Source: Dyella halodurans
Lineage (GTDB): Bacteria > Pseudomonadota > Gammaproteobacteria > Xanthomonadales > Rhodanobacteraceae
DNA length: 64,000 nt
NCBI RefSeq assembly: GCF_026283925.1
Contig: NZ_JAPDPF010000005.1
Location: 124,001 to 188,000, forward strand
Direction of reading: 5' to 3'
The position numbers and the translations under genes are program-made. Within the stretch, counting starts at the first letter, position 1. Each line of letters opens with the position of its first letter. Under the pieces are notes generated by a model. The model was not told the DNA's origin and ran no database searches. It was given only the letters and a program-made list of their open reading frames with translations. Below, piece after piece: positions 16,263 to 24,197 of the stretch.

Positions 16263-17009
16263 ATGGCAGACCACTTTCAGCTCCGTCTCGTCGACAGCCA
16301 TATGCTGGCGCCCACCGTGCGCCACCTGGCTTTCGAGCGCGTCGACGGTCAGCCATTGGCCTTCGTACCGGGCCAGTTCCTGCAGATCCACTTCCATTAC
16401 GCCGACGGCACGGCCACCAAGCGCAGCTACTCGGTGGGCACGGTGGGCGACGGTTCCTCGCCGGTGCAGCGCATCGAAATCGCGGTGAGCTATGTCGAAG
16501 GCGGCGCCGCCACCCAGCTGCTGGGCGAGCTGCCCCACGGTGGTGTGATCGATGCCAGCGGCCCGTATGGCCGTTTTTGCCTGCAGGCGGGCGATAGCAA
16601 TCGCCGTTACCTGCTGCTGGCCACCGGCACCGGCGTCACGCCGTATCGCGCCATGCTGCCGCAGATTCAGGCGCTGCTGCAGAAAGGCGAGCGCGAGGTG
16701 GTCCTGCTCTACGGCGCCCGCAATGAAACCGAGCTGCTGTATGGCGAGGAGTTCGAAGCGTTCGCCCAGGGCAATCCAGGCTTCACCTTCCATGGTTGCC
16801 TGAGCCGCCAGCCGCGGGCCGTGCCGCGCCCCAGCGACCGCCAAGGCCACGTGCAGAACGTGCTGGCCGAGCTGGCGCCCAGCCCGGAACAGGACATCGC
16901 CTACCTGTGCGGCAACCCGAACATGGTGGACGCCGCCTTCACGGCGCTGAAGGACTTCGGGCTTGCCGTGGCCCATATCCGGCGTGAGAAGTACATCTCC
17001 TCGCGCTGA
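16263..17009 (+). CDS. Ferredoxin--NADP reductase
   Basis: A 248-aa protein starting MADHFQLRLV. The FAD-binding motif KRSYSVGTVGDG lies near residue 60, the NADP-binding LLATGTGVTPYRAMLP in the middle, and CGNPNMVDAAFTALKDFG near the end. The C-terminus is short (EKYISSR), as in bacterial FprA/Fpr-type enzymes. It transfers electrons between NADPH and ferredoxin or flavodoxin, for example for Fe-S or oxidative stress functions. Divergent from yadG. Confidence 0.92.
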   Translation: MADHFQLRLVDSHMLAPTVRHLAFERVDGQPLAFVPGQFLQIHFHYADGTATKRSYSVGTVGDGSSPVQRIEIAVSYVEGGAATQLLGELPHGGVIDASGPYGRFCLQAGDSNRRYLLLATGTGVTPYRAMLPQIQALLQKGEREVVLLYGARNETELLYGEEFEAFAQGNPGFTFHGCLSRQPRAVPRPSDRQGHVQNVLAELAPSPEQDIAYLCGNPNMVDAAFTALKDFGLAVAHIRREKYISSR

Positions 17010-17143
17010 GACTGGCCGCGCCCCGTTCCTTAACGCTACCCGAACCCCGGCCTCAAGTTGCGCGGGGGCATGCCGCTACATGGAAGGTCCCTGGCAAGCT
17101 CCTCAGCCCCCGGTGACCTTCATCGTCCAAATTGACCAAAAAA

Positions 17144-17159
17144 TGTGACCAGGTTCACA
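17144..17159. promoter_or_regulatory. CRP/Clp/Vfr-type binding site
   Basis: TGTGA, six bases, TCACA, extended to ATGTGA...TCACAT: a perfect dyad matching the CRP-family consensus. Its centre is about 68 bp upstream of the start point expected for the adjacent sigma-28 promoter, a plausible activator position for the mini-pilin gene. Confidence 0.65.
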
Positions 17160-17186
17160 TTGTGGAGACGTGCGCGGGTTTTGGAT

Positions 17187-17213
17187 TAAAGACCCCATCG
17201 GCCCTGCCGATAG
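17187..17213 (+). promoter_or_regulatory. Sigma-28 (FliA) promoter of the mini-pilin gene
   Basis: TAAAGACC, exactly 11 bp, then GCCGATAG. The FliA consensus is TAAAGTTT-N11-GCCGATAA. The predicted transcript starts near 17220 and the gene starts at 17261 with GGAAGG upstream. Confidence 0.75.
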
Positions 17214-17260
17214 ATCCCCAACGTACCTAGCCGACGTGCGGGTACAGGAAGGGGCCCGTC

Positions 17261-17614
17261 ATGAAAGGTTGGTTTCGCCGTACCTGGTTGGTTTGCGTGG
17301 TCGCCTTGGCGCTGGGCGCGCCAGCGGCGTATGCGAGCGGCGGTACGATTACCTTCGTCGGGGCCATTCTTGCGCCGACGTGTCTGGCCGATACCGGCGA
17401 TCTTTCAAGTATGGCGCCGGGTGGTTCGGGCCGGCGCAGTTGCGAAGGATCGGGCTCGGACACCAGCGATTCGGCGTCCTATGTGGTGAAAGTCAGCACG
17501 GTGGCTGCTTCGGGCATTGCCGATGATCGTGTGCTCAGTTATTACTCGAGCTACGCCAGGGCCGCGGGTGAAGACGATGCGGCCGTGAAGCTGGTCACGC
17601 AGATTTTCGAATGA
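17261..17614 (+). CDS. Mini-pilin: short type 1 fimbrial-like protein
   Basis: A 117-aa protein with a signal peptide (to about residue 25, PAAYA). The mature N-terminus GGTITFVGAILAPTC (Cys41) and the C-terminal segment VLSYYSSYARAAGEDD line up with the ends of the major pilin in this window. The central 70 or so residues of a normal pilin are missing, and Cys61 would pair with Cys41. It lies convergent to the fimbrial operon, 14 bp from the adhesin stop. It has its own sigma-28-like promoter and a CRP-type site. It may be a specialised terminal subunit or a decaying pilin. Confidence 0.75.
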   Translation: MKGWFRRTWLVCVVALALGAPAAYASGGTITFVGAILAPTCLADTGDLSSMAPGGSGRRSCEGSGSDTSDSASYVVKVSTVAASGIADDRVLSYYSSYARAAGEDDAAVKLVTQIFE

Positions 17615-17628
17615 AGATGGTCTGAGGC

Positions 17629-18726
17629 TTACTGGTAACTCATCACGAAGGTGACTGTTGCGGTTACGCCTCCAGCCGTGACGGGCGAGCCCGTCTGGTA
17701 GTACTGGGCGTAATAGGGCACCGAAAGCGTGCCGTTGCTGGTGGATGTCGCAATCGTCTGGCTGGTGGCTCCGGTAACGTCTACCGCAGCGCTACTGCCG
17801 TTAAGAATCTGCACGCCAACATTGCCCGCGTTGCCGGCGCCGCTGGTCGGCAGTACCACGCCCTTGGTTGCGGCCGGATTACTCGCCGTCATGGTAATGA
17901 GTACGTTCTTGGACGCGGACTTGCAGGTCAGATTGATATTGAATGCGGTCCTGCCGCCGGTGGCGCCGGTGCCGTTGAGGGCTGCGGCATTGATGTTGGG
18001 CAGCGTCACCGTGAGGTTCTGGGAGTCGGTGTTCACGCTGCACGAGCCGGTACGGACCGAACTGGCGCCGAGATAAAGGTTGACGCCCGCCATCTGCGCA
18101 CTGCTGGAGTTGGCCGAGCCGCCGGAGATGTACCACCAGAACGGAATCAGCGTAATTCCCGTCAACTGACCTGAGCCAACAGTGATCGGGCCCGTCACCA
18201 TCAGGTGGCCCACAAACGTGGCGCTCACCGAGCCGGTATAGCTTCCCAAGGCGGCGTTTGATGGCGCCGTCACCGATCCGACCGGATAACCCGCATATTT
18301 GTTCGGACCGTCGTTGACATTGCCGCTCTGGCTGGTGGCTTGAGTCGGGCTGGCCGTCACCTTCAAGGCGAGGCCAGGGATGTTGGTTTTGAATGTAATG
18401 CCCGGGCCCGTGGTGACATTCGTGGCGTCCAGTTGCGCGAGAGTCTGGCCCGCCTGAATGGTCGCGATGTGGTCGGCAGCCGAGTTACTGATAGGCAAGC
18501 CAGAGCAGGTAAAGACAATGGTGACCGGAGCAGAGGTGGCGATCTCCGATCCCACCGCGGGCGTGGTCGACGGCAAGATCACATCCGGCATGGTGATGGT
18601 CGCCGCGCCCGCGTTGCAGTTGGCGGCGGCGACGGCCAGCGGCGCCCAGCCAAGCGTGCAAGCCGCGAGTAAAAATAGGCCGAGGAGTTGCGCAAAGCCG
18701 CGTGCGCGGGATGGATGGAACATCAT
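17629..18726 (-). CDS. Two-domain fimbrial tip adhesin
   Basis: A 365-aa protein with a signal peptide (to about residue 35, VAAA). The N-terminal domain (36-220) has a Cys37-Cys74 pair as expected for a lectin-like adhesin. The C-terminal domain (225-365) is a pilin fold with Cys229 and Cys268 and ends in TFVMSYQ, the donor-strand-type end shared with the major pilin. Last gene of the operon; its ATG overlaps the usher stop (ATGA). Receptor unknown. Confidence 0.85.
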   Translation of the reverse strand: MMFHPSRARGFAQLLGLFLLAACTLGWAPLAVAAANCNAGAATITMPDVILPSTTPAVGSEIATSAPVTIVFTCSGLPISNSAADHIATIQAGQTLAQLDATNVTTGPGITFKTNIPGLALKVTASPTQATSQSGNVNDGPNKYAGYPVGSVTAPSNAALGSYTGSVSATFVGHLMVTGPITVGSGQLTGITLIPFWWYISGGSANSSSAQMAGVNLYLGASSVRTGSCSVNTDSQNLTVTLPNINAAALNGTGATGGRTAFNINLTCKSASKNVLITMTASNPAATKGVVLPTSGAGNAGNVGVQILNGSSAAVDVTGATSQTIATSTSNGTLSVPYYAQYYQTGSPVTAGGVTATVTFVMSYQ

Positions 18727-21491
18727 GAACCACTCCTTGCGACCTGGGCGAGCGCCTGAGGACGGTCGCAGGTCACCTTGATCTCTTCATACGCTGTGGC
18801 CGGCGTAGCCTTGGTCTTTGCCGGGAGTTTGTAGGAGAACGAGCAAGATTTTGCTTCTCCGTTGTCATCCTGCCAGCGCGCAGTCAACAAGCCGCTCTGG
18901 TCGACGCCTCGCATGAGGATCTTGCCCGCCTGGCCGACGACGCCCAGGACGACCCCCTTTTCGTTGAACACCTCGGCACCAAACGGTAGCGACTGGCCGT
19001 TCTGCAATTGCGCACGCGCAATCAGCGCCCGGCCGTTTTCGGTCTTAAAGTTGATCATGACCACGGCACCCGCGTGCGGCGCCACCTGAGCGCTGGTGGC
19101 GTCGAGCTGCACGTCCAGCGGCAGGCCCTGGGGATCGATCGTGATCGTGTTGAGGTTGTAGGGCGTCAAGTAAGGCACCAGGGCGTAACCGAAGCGGTCG
19201 ATGCGAAGGCCCGATGCATTACCCAGCCGCGCCCCGGCCGCCCCCGGTACATGGATGATGCCGATCGTGTCGCCCAGCGGCTGGCCGAAGGTCACGCCAC
19301 CCGGGTGCGCAACGACGGCACCACTCACACCCAGCGAGGCTTGCGAATAACCGCTGCCATTGCCGTAGCTGCCCGTGATGACCGCATAGGGGCTGCGGTA
19401 GCCAGCGTTGAGCGATCCGGCATTGCCGGTGCCTTCTCCGCTGCTATGCGATGCAGTCGCGCCGTAGTTGAACTGATTGTCGGCGCCGGCTGAGCCCGTG
19501 ATCGTGGCCTGTTCCTGCGCTCCATTGGTCTCATTGTGGGAAGCATTGAAGGACACCACAGGCGAGTGCGTACTCTCACCCAGCGGCAGGCTAAAGCTGG
19601 CGAAGTATTCGTTGTCGTAGCGTCCGAGCGCGTCGCGAGTGCGCGTGGCTGAAACGTTGAAGCTCAGCTGGTGAAAGGAATTGCTGTAGCCCACCTGGAA
19701 TTGCGTGTCACTTCCCGAGCGGTTCCAGTAGTCGCTGGCTGTCGTATTGACGTAGATCGAGCCACCACGATCGCCCAGGCGCTGGCTCAGCGTGAGGGTA
19801 AAGCGGTTGCGTTGACGCTGCAGCCCGGTCGCTTGCAGGATCGGGTTGTAGGTGGTGCCGGCCAGGGCCGCCTGTTGCGCAGGCGTCAGCAAGGTCTGTT
19901 CCTGCACGCCATTGATCAGAGTGCCCTGCACCGGCAGTATCGCGGTGAAGGCATCCAGCCCGCGGCTGGCGTAGTCTCGCGCCAGCGCAGCGTCGGTGAG
20001 GCTGAGGAAGCCGCCGGTTGAGTAGCGATAGGCCGCGACAGCGAATGAGGTATCGGTCTCGGGCAACGTCTTGCTGTAGGTCAACCGCAGGCTCTGGCCT
20101 GAGTGCGAGCCAAACCCCGGAATGGTGGCATGCGCCTGCGTCAGATCGACGGCGAGGGCGCCCAGACGCGTGTTGACGGCGCTACCAATCAAGGCGGCGG
20201 CATAGTCCTGTGAGGCTTGAACGCCGGCATAGCCGGTCAGCAGATTGCTGAAGCCGTGTTGGATCGTCGCCTGCAGGACGCCGGGCTGGTGATCCAGATT
20301 GACCGAGCGAAGCTCACCCATGGCGATTCCAAAGCGGGTGGTGCCCGGGCGCAACAATTGGGCAACCGACGCATAGGGCACGGAGAACGTGCGGCTGCGG
20401 CCATCGGCCTCGGTCACCGTGACATCGAGATTGCCGCCGTATCCGGTCGGATACAGGTCGTTGATCGAGAAGGGGCCGGGTGCGACCGTGGTCTGGTAGA
20501 TCACTAGCCCATTCTGGCGCACGGTCACCTTTGCATTGGTGTTGGCAACGCCGCGCACCACGGGTGCATAACCGCGCAGCGAGTCCGGCAGCATGCGGTC
20601 GTCGGTCGCCAGTTGCACTCCGCGCAGCCCATAGCTGTCGAATACCTGGCCGTCGGTATACGAATCGCCCATGGTCAATTGCGCGTGCAGCGTCGGCAGA
20701 TCGCGCTGAACATAGGTGTTGATGTTCTGCCACTGGCGATGCGTGGATGAGCCTGCCGTTGCCGACTGCCAGTTGGCGGTGGAATCCTGGCGCAGGTGCC
20801 ACGGGCCGATGTTGAGGCCGAAATTCAGGCCAAGATAGGCCGTGGTCAGGCTCTGCCCGTTGCTGGTGGTACGGTAGCTATTGAAGTTGTAGTTCAGGAG
20901 CGCCGCTGGCACGCCAGCATCCCAGTATTCCGGACCGACATAGCCACGCGGCGTCTGCCCTAGATAGGCCTGCGGAACGCTGACATCGAGCCGCAGATTG
21001 GTCATATCGAACGCCATGCTGGCGTCGGGGATCAGACTGTCGATATGGACGCAGGCGTTGGCGTCTTGCATCTGCGAGGTGAGTCCCGCGGAGAGATTGG
21101 CCGGATGCAAGTTCAGTTGGTCCAGCAACTTGCGATCCACGCAAGGTGTCGCGCTGGCCTGGCCTGCTGCTGTAACAAAGCGCACGCTCGCGCGCCCGAC
21201 GGGTGCACCGTTGAGGTAAAGATCGGCACTGTAGCTGCCGGGCAGCACCGGATTGCCGTGCTCGAAGCGCGACAGGTCGACCGTATTCTGGCCGGCGCCG
21301 GAAAGGAGGCTGCGATCAAAGCTTGCCTCGGCGCCGCTCGCGTCTGCACTGGTGCCTGCGGCTGCGTCGGCATGCGCGGTACCAACCCATCCGCTCAGCG
21401 CGGCAGCGATGCCGGCGCAGAGCAAGATTTGACGATACGCCGCGTTTACGCGCGGTCGAGTCGTCGGGTTGGTGGCGCGCGCGATAATCAC
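18723..21491 (-). CDS. Fimbrial outer-membrane usher protein
   Basis: A 922-aa PapC/FimD-type usher. A signal sequence ends near residue 42. The N-terminal chaperone-binding domain includes FDRSLLSGAG and LPGSYSADLYLNG (residues 57-96), followed by the 24-strand barrel with plug, and two small C-terminal domains ending in a Cys pair (SCSFSY and VTCDRP). It starts with GTG at 21491, overlapping the chaperone stop by GTGA. It secretes and polymerises the pilus subunits. Confidence 0.95.
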   Translation of the reverse strand: MIIARATNPTTRPRVNAAYRQILLCAGIAAALSGWVGTAHADAAAGTSADASGAEASFDRSLLSGAGQNTVDLSRFEHGNPVLPGSYSADLYLNGAPVGRASVRFVTAAGQASATPCVDRKLLDQLNLHPANLSAGLTSQMQDANACVHIDSLIPDASMAFDMTNLRLDVSVPQAYLGQTPRGYVGPEYWDAGVPAALLNYNFNSYRTTSNGQSLTTAYLGLNFGLNIGPWHLRQDSTANWQSATAGSSTHRQWQNINTYVQRDLPTLHAQLTMGDSYTDGQVFDSYGLRGVQLATDDRMLPDSLRGYAPVVRGVANTNAKVTVRQNGLVIYQTTVAPGPFSINDLYPTGYGGNLDVTVTEADGRSRTFSVPYASVAQLLRPGTTRFGIAMGELRSVNLDHQPGVLQATIQHGFSNLLTGYAGVQASQDYAAALIGSAVNTRLGALAVDLTQAHATIPGFGSHSGQSLRLTYSKTLPETDTSFAVAAYRYSTGGFLSLTDAALARDYASRGLDAFTAILPVQGTLINGVQEQTLLTPAQQAALAGTTYNPILQATGLQRQRNRFTLTLSQRLGDRGGSIYVNTTASDYWNRSGSDTQFQVGYSNSFHQLSFNVSATRTRDALGRYDNEYFASFSLPLGESTHSPVVSFNASHNETNGAQEQATITGSAGADNQFNYGATASHSSGEGTGNAGSLNAGYRSPYAVITGSYGNGSGYSQASLGVSGAVVAHPGGVTFGQPLGDTIGIIHVPGAAGARLGNASGLRIDRFGYALVPYLTPYNLNTITIDPQGLPLDVQLDATSAQVAPHAGAVVMINFKTENGRALIARAQLQNGQSLPFGAEVFNEKGVVLGVVGQAGKILMRGVDQSGLLTARWQDDNGEAKSCSFSYKLPAKTKATPATAYEEIKVTCDRPQALAQVARSGS

Positions 21492-22231
21492 GGCGAGATG
21501 GCACCCTTCAGGGCAGCGCTGGCGCCGTAGTCATTGATAGCGGTGTAGTCGATCGACGTCCCGTTGGCAGGAGCCTGCGCAAGGCCCTTCACGGGCAGCT
21601 GCAGGGAGCCCTGCGGTGCAACCATGCCCGTCTCCGCCGCATATGTCGTACCGTTCACGGAGATCGACACGTTGGTAAAGGTGACGTAGTACGGGGTAGG
21701 GTTGCGTGCTTCCAGCGCAAAGCCTTTGCCGTCGGCAACCACTTTCCAGGTGATGCTTGCCGGCGCCTTCAGCGGATCGCCAGCCAGATTGGCCGGGCGA
21801 TAGAAAAGCTTCAGCCGCGATCGGATCGCGAACTGCAGGGTGTTCTTGCCTTCGGCTTCGAGACCGGTGGGCTTGGGTGGTACTTCCAGTACATTCAGCC
21901 AGAACAGCGATTCACGATCTGCCGGCAGCTGCGAAGGCGTGCCAATGATCCGCAGACTCTGATCCCTGTTGGCCTCCATGCGAAACAGCGGTGGCGTTAC
22001 GATGAACGGCACGTCGACCTTGTCCGGTGTCGAGTGCACGTCTCCACTGTCGATCCACGCTTCGACGAGCGCAGGGCTGCTGCCCAGGTTGCTGAGGCGC
22101 ACGGTGACCTCACCGTTCTTGGCCGGAAACACCACCCGGGTGCCGCCGATCACGACGCTGGCATGTGCACTGGCGGCGCACAGGCACAGGGCGAGTAGAC
22201 CCGCGCGAACTGCGCAGATTAGGTTCTTCAT
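21488..22231 (-). CDS. Periplasmic fimbrial chaperone
   Basis: A 246-aa PapD/FimC-like chaperone. Signal peptide to residue 24. Strand A1 SVVIGGTRVVFPAKNGEVTV contains the conserved Arg that anchors subunit C-termini, and FRMEANRDQSLRIIG and SLFWLNVLEVPPKP give the G1 and loop region. The start at 22231 (MKNLICAV) follows AGGAAGG; the longer open frame is not supported. Delivers pilin and adhesin to the usher. Confidence 0.93.
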   Translation of the reverse strand: MKNLICAVRAGLLALCLCAASAHASVVIGGTRVVFPAKNGEVTVRLSNLGSSPALVEAWIDSGDVHSTPDKVDVPFIVTPPLFRMEANRDQSLRIIGTPSQLPADRESLFWLNVLEVPPKPTGLEAEGKNTLQFAIRSRLKLFYRPANLAGDPLKAPASITWKVVADGKGFALEARNPTPYYVTFTNVSISVNGTTYAAETGMVAPQGSLQLPVKGLAQAPANGTSIDYTAINDYGASAALKGAISP

Positions 22232-22315
22232 CGAACGCCTTCCTGATGGGGGCGGTGCGAGCGGCACCAACGGTGCGTTGCGGCCGACAAGGTCGACCGC
22301 AACGTGGTGCCTTGC

Positions 22316-22873
22316 TTACTGGTAGGCCATCGTGAACGAGACGGCCGAGGTCACCGTACCGGCGGTGGCATTGCCGTTCTTGGCGTAGTAGCGGGCGTAG
22401 TACTGCAGGGTCGCACCGCCGCCGCTCAGCGTCACCGGTGCCATCGCGTAGTTATTGACCAGCGGGATGACGGTGGAGGTGCTGTCCAAAAGCTGCACTT
22501 CAACGCCATTGCTGCCGGCGGAGTTGGTCAAGGCATTGTTGGCGGCATCGATGCCGGCGCCCGAGAACGTCGTCGTGACCTTGCTGAGCGAGGCGTCGCA
22601 GCCTGCAATGACGATCGTGAAGCCGGTGGTGCCGGCGGTGCTGCCCGCGGCGTTCAGCACAGGAGCGAGGACGTTTGGCAGCGTCACCGTCTGGTTGTCC
22701 GGAGAGGTGATGGTGCCGTTGGCGCTGTAACCCTTGCCGTCGACCGTGCAAGTCTGGGCCAGGACCTTGCCGTTGATCGTGATGGTGCCGTCGACAGCCG
22801 AGGCAGGCTGCGGAGCCAGTGCGGCGACGCCGGCGACGGCGGCCAGTGCAGTCGAGAGGAGAATCTTCTTCAT
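22316..22873 (-). CDS. Major fimbrial subunit (type 1 pilin-like)
   Basis: A 185-aa pilin. Signal peptide to about residue 26 (PASA). The mature protein starts VDGTITINGKVLAQTC with Cys42 pairing to Cys92, and ends VSFTMAYQ, the strand used in donor-strand exchange. An AAAGGA site precedes the ATG. First gene of the pilin-chaperone-usher-adhesin operon; the 84-bp space before the chaperone could allow higher pilin expression. A sigma-54-type promoter lies 140 bp upstream. Confidence 0.92.
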   Translation of the reverse strand: MKKILLSTALAAVAGVAALAPQPASAVDGTITINGKVLAQTCTVDGKGYSANGTITSPDNQTVTLPNVLAPVLNAAGSTAGTTGFTIVIAGCDASLSKVTTTFSGAGIDAANNALTNSAGSNGVEVQLLDSTSTVIPLVNNYAMAPVTLSGGGATLQYYARYYAKNGNATAGTVTSAVSFTMAYQ

Positions 22874-23014
22874 ACTGATGTCCTTTAACGATTTATTGGA
22901 TGGTGCGGATGTTTTTGCGCTTCCGGACAAACAGGCGGGCGCCCCCCGATTGCGCTGTACGGCCCCTGGTTTCGTGCCCCGATGGCTCTCCCCCAGATCG
23001 CTCACCAGGCCAAA

Positions 23015-23031
23015 AGCAACACCCATGCCAA
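23015..23031 (-). promoter_or_regulatory. Sigma-54 (RpoN) promoter of the fimbrial operon
   Basis: On the minus strand TTGGCATGGGTGTTGCT matches the consensus TTGGCACGNNNNTTGCT with one mismatch (CATG for CACG) and the exact spacing of the -24 and -12 elements. The transcript would begin near 23003 and leave a leader of about 130 nt before the pilin start. Confidence 0.7.
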
Positions 23032-23158
23032 CCTGTAGGAAGTCGCCCTCACGGCTTCACAACGGGTTTTTTACGGGATTGGCTGCTTTGGGCGGTCGGA
23101 CGATTCTTATGTCGATCCGGGTCACTTCAGGCCCGAGGTCAACGGAATGTGCAAATTG

Positions 23159-23175
23159 TGTCACATTTTCTGACA
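23159..23175. promoter_or_regulatory. TGTCA-N7-TGACA dyad, possible enhancer site
   Basis: A perfect 5-bp dyad about 130-140 bp upstream of the sigma-54 element, the usual distance for a bacterial enhancer-binding protein. It also lies just upstream of the sigma-28 site on the other strand. Confidence 0.4.
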
Positions 23176-23194
23176 TTTCTTGTTGCCTGCAGCC

Positions 23195-23221
23195 TCAAGT
23201 TCAGGTCCCGGCCGCCGATAA
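23195..23221 (+). promoter_or_regulatory. Sigma-28 (FliA) promoter upstream of the membrane/XRE pair
   Basis: TCAAGTTC, exactly 11 bp, then GCCGATAA. The -10 is a perfect consensus and TCAAG is the common -35 variant in pseudomonads. Predicted start near 23228, about 85 nt before the 23313 gene. Confidence 0.7.
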
Positions 23222-23277
23222 GATTGTCAGGAATGTAAAGCCTGCTTGACATTCGTCCATCATCTGCCTCAACCTGA

Positions 23278-23295
23278 TGTCAAGGGTGCTTGACA
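23278..23295. promoter_or_regulatory. TGTCAAG-GGTG-CTTGACA operator
   Basis: A perfect 7-bp dyad with a 4-bp spacer, ending 17 bp before the ATG of the 23313 gene. A further CTTGACA half-site is at 23245-23251. Likely bound by the small XRE protein encoded two genes downstream. Confidence 0.55.
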
Positions 23296-23312
23296 TAAGC
23301 TTGGGAGGTTGG

Positions 23313-23909
23313 ATGTCGCGTCTCAACGACCAGCGATACCGGCAACGCTTGCTGGCGGCGATGGCGTTCTATATGGGCGTCATGTTGCTGGCCTGGCCAT
23401 ACGTGCGGACAGTCTCCGGCCTGCCACTGAAGATCTCCTTGGCCTTGGCGCCGCTGGTGCCGATGTTCTATGTGCTGATGCTGCTGGCGCGGCGCATCCG
23501 CGACAGCGACGAACTGGAGCAACGAACGCACCTGATCGCCTTGGGCGTCTCCAGCGGCGTCACGGCGGCGCTCAGCCTGCTCGGGGGGTTCCTGTGCAGC
23601 GCGCACCTGGTGCCCTTGGATGGCGCGGTGCTGATCTGGGTGTTTCCGCTGATGATGATCTGCTACAGCGTCACGCGCTGGCATGTGGGGCGCGCCTATG
23701 GCCTCGACGTGTATTGCGATGACGACAACCCGATAACGGGCGCACTGCGCTTCGCATTGTTGGGCGCTTTTGCGGCGATCACCGCTGCTTACGGCTGGCG
23801 GCACGGCTGGGACGATTTCAGGGTGGGCTTGCTCGCGGGCCTGGCTGGCGGCCTTCTGCTGGGTGGGGTGGTGAAGGGCGTGATGCGCGAGCGCGGGGCG
23901 GAACGCTGA
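23313..23909 (+). CDS. Membrane protein paired with an XRE regulator
   Basis: A 198-aa protein starting MSRLNDQRYR, with GGGAGG 5 nt upstream. About five to six hydrophobic segments are visible (16-32, 40-58, 75-97, 103-117, 141-157, 168-186). The cytosolic loop RRIRDSDELEQRTHL after the second segment is typical of a family of small membrane proteins that are encoded next to a short XRE protein. Function unknown. It is followed 37 bp later by the XRE gene and preceded by a dyad operator and a sigma-28-like promoter. Confidence 0.75.
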   Translation: MSRLNDQRYRQRLLAAMAFYMGVMLLAWPYVRTVSGLPLKISLALAPLVPMFYVLMLLARRIRDSDELEQRTHLIALGVSSGVTAALSLLGGFLCSAHLVPLDGAVLIWVFPLMMICYSVTRWHVGRAYGLDVYCDDDNPITGALRFALLGAFAAITAAYGWRHGWDDFRVGLLAGLAGGLLLGGVVKGVMRERGAER

Positions 23910-23946
23910 TGAATGATGCAGTGTGTCACGGGCCAGCTCCCGCCTT

Positions 23947-24141
23947 ATGAACAACCGCGTACGCGAGCTTCGTACGGAGCGTGGCTGGTCACAAGCTGAC
24001 CTTGCCGAGCAATTGGACGTATCACGGCAGACGGTCAATGCCATCGAGACGGGCAAGTACGACCCGAGCCTGCCGTTGGCCTTCAAGATCGCGCGCCTAT
24101 TCGGTTTACCTATCGAATCCATCTTCGAGCCTGAGCCTTGA
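23947..24141 (+). CDS. Small XRE family helix-turn-helix regulator
   Basis: A 64-aa protein that is almost entirely one helix-turn-helix domain (NNRVRELRTERGWSQADLAE, then DVSRQTVNAIETGKYDPS). This YozG-type compact repressor is often co-encoded with a small membrane protein, as here. It may control its own operon through the TGTCAAG dyad. No Shine-Dalgarno sequence is clear; a GTG at 23923 is an alternative start. Confidence 0.88.
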   Translation: MNNRVRELRTERGWSQADLAEQLDVSRQTVNAIETGKYDPSLPLAFKIARLFGLPIESIFEPEP

Positions 24142-24197
24142 GCGACAACCAGGGCATCGGCGAGTGCAACCCATGCGGAATGAGGGACAAGTGAGTT

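Larger units (their letters stand above)
22874..23312. other. 439-bp divergent control region
   Basis: Lies between the fimbrial operon and the membrane protein/XRE pair. It contains no gene but at least four distinct control-like elements, listed separately: a sigma-54 promoter on the minus strand, a TGTCA dyad, a sigma-28 promoter on the plus strand, and a TGTCAAG dyad close to the 23313 start. Confidence 0.7.
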
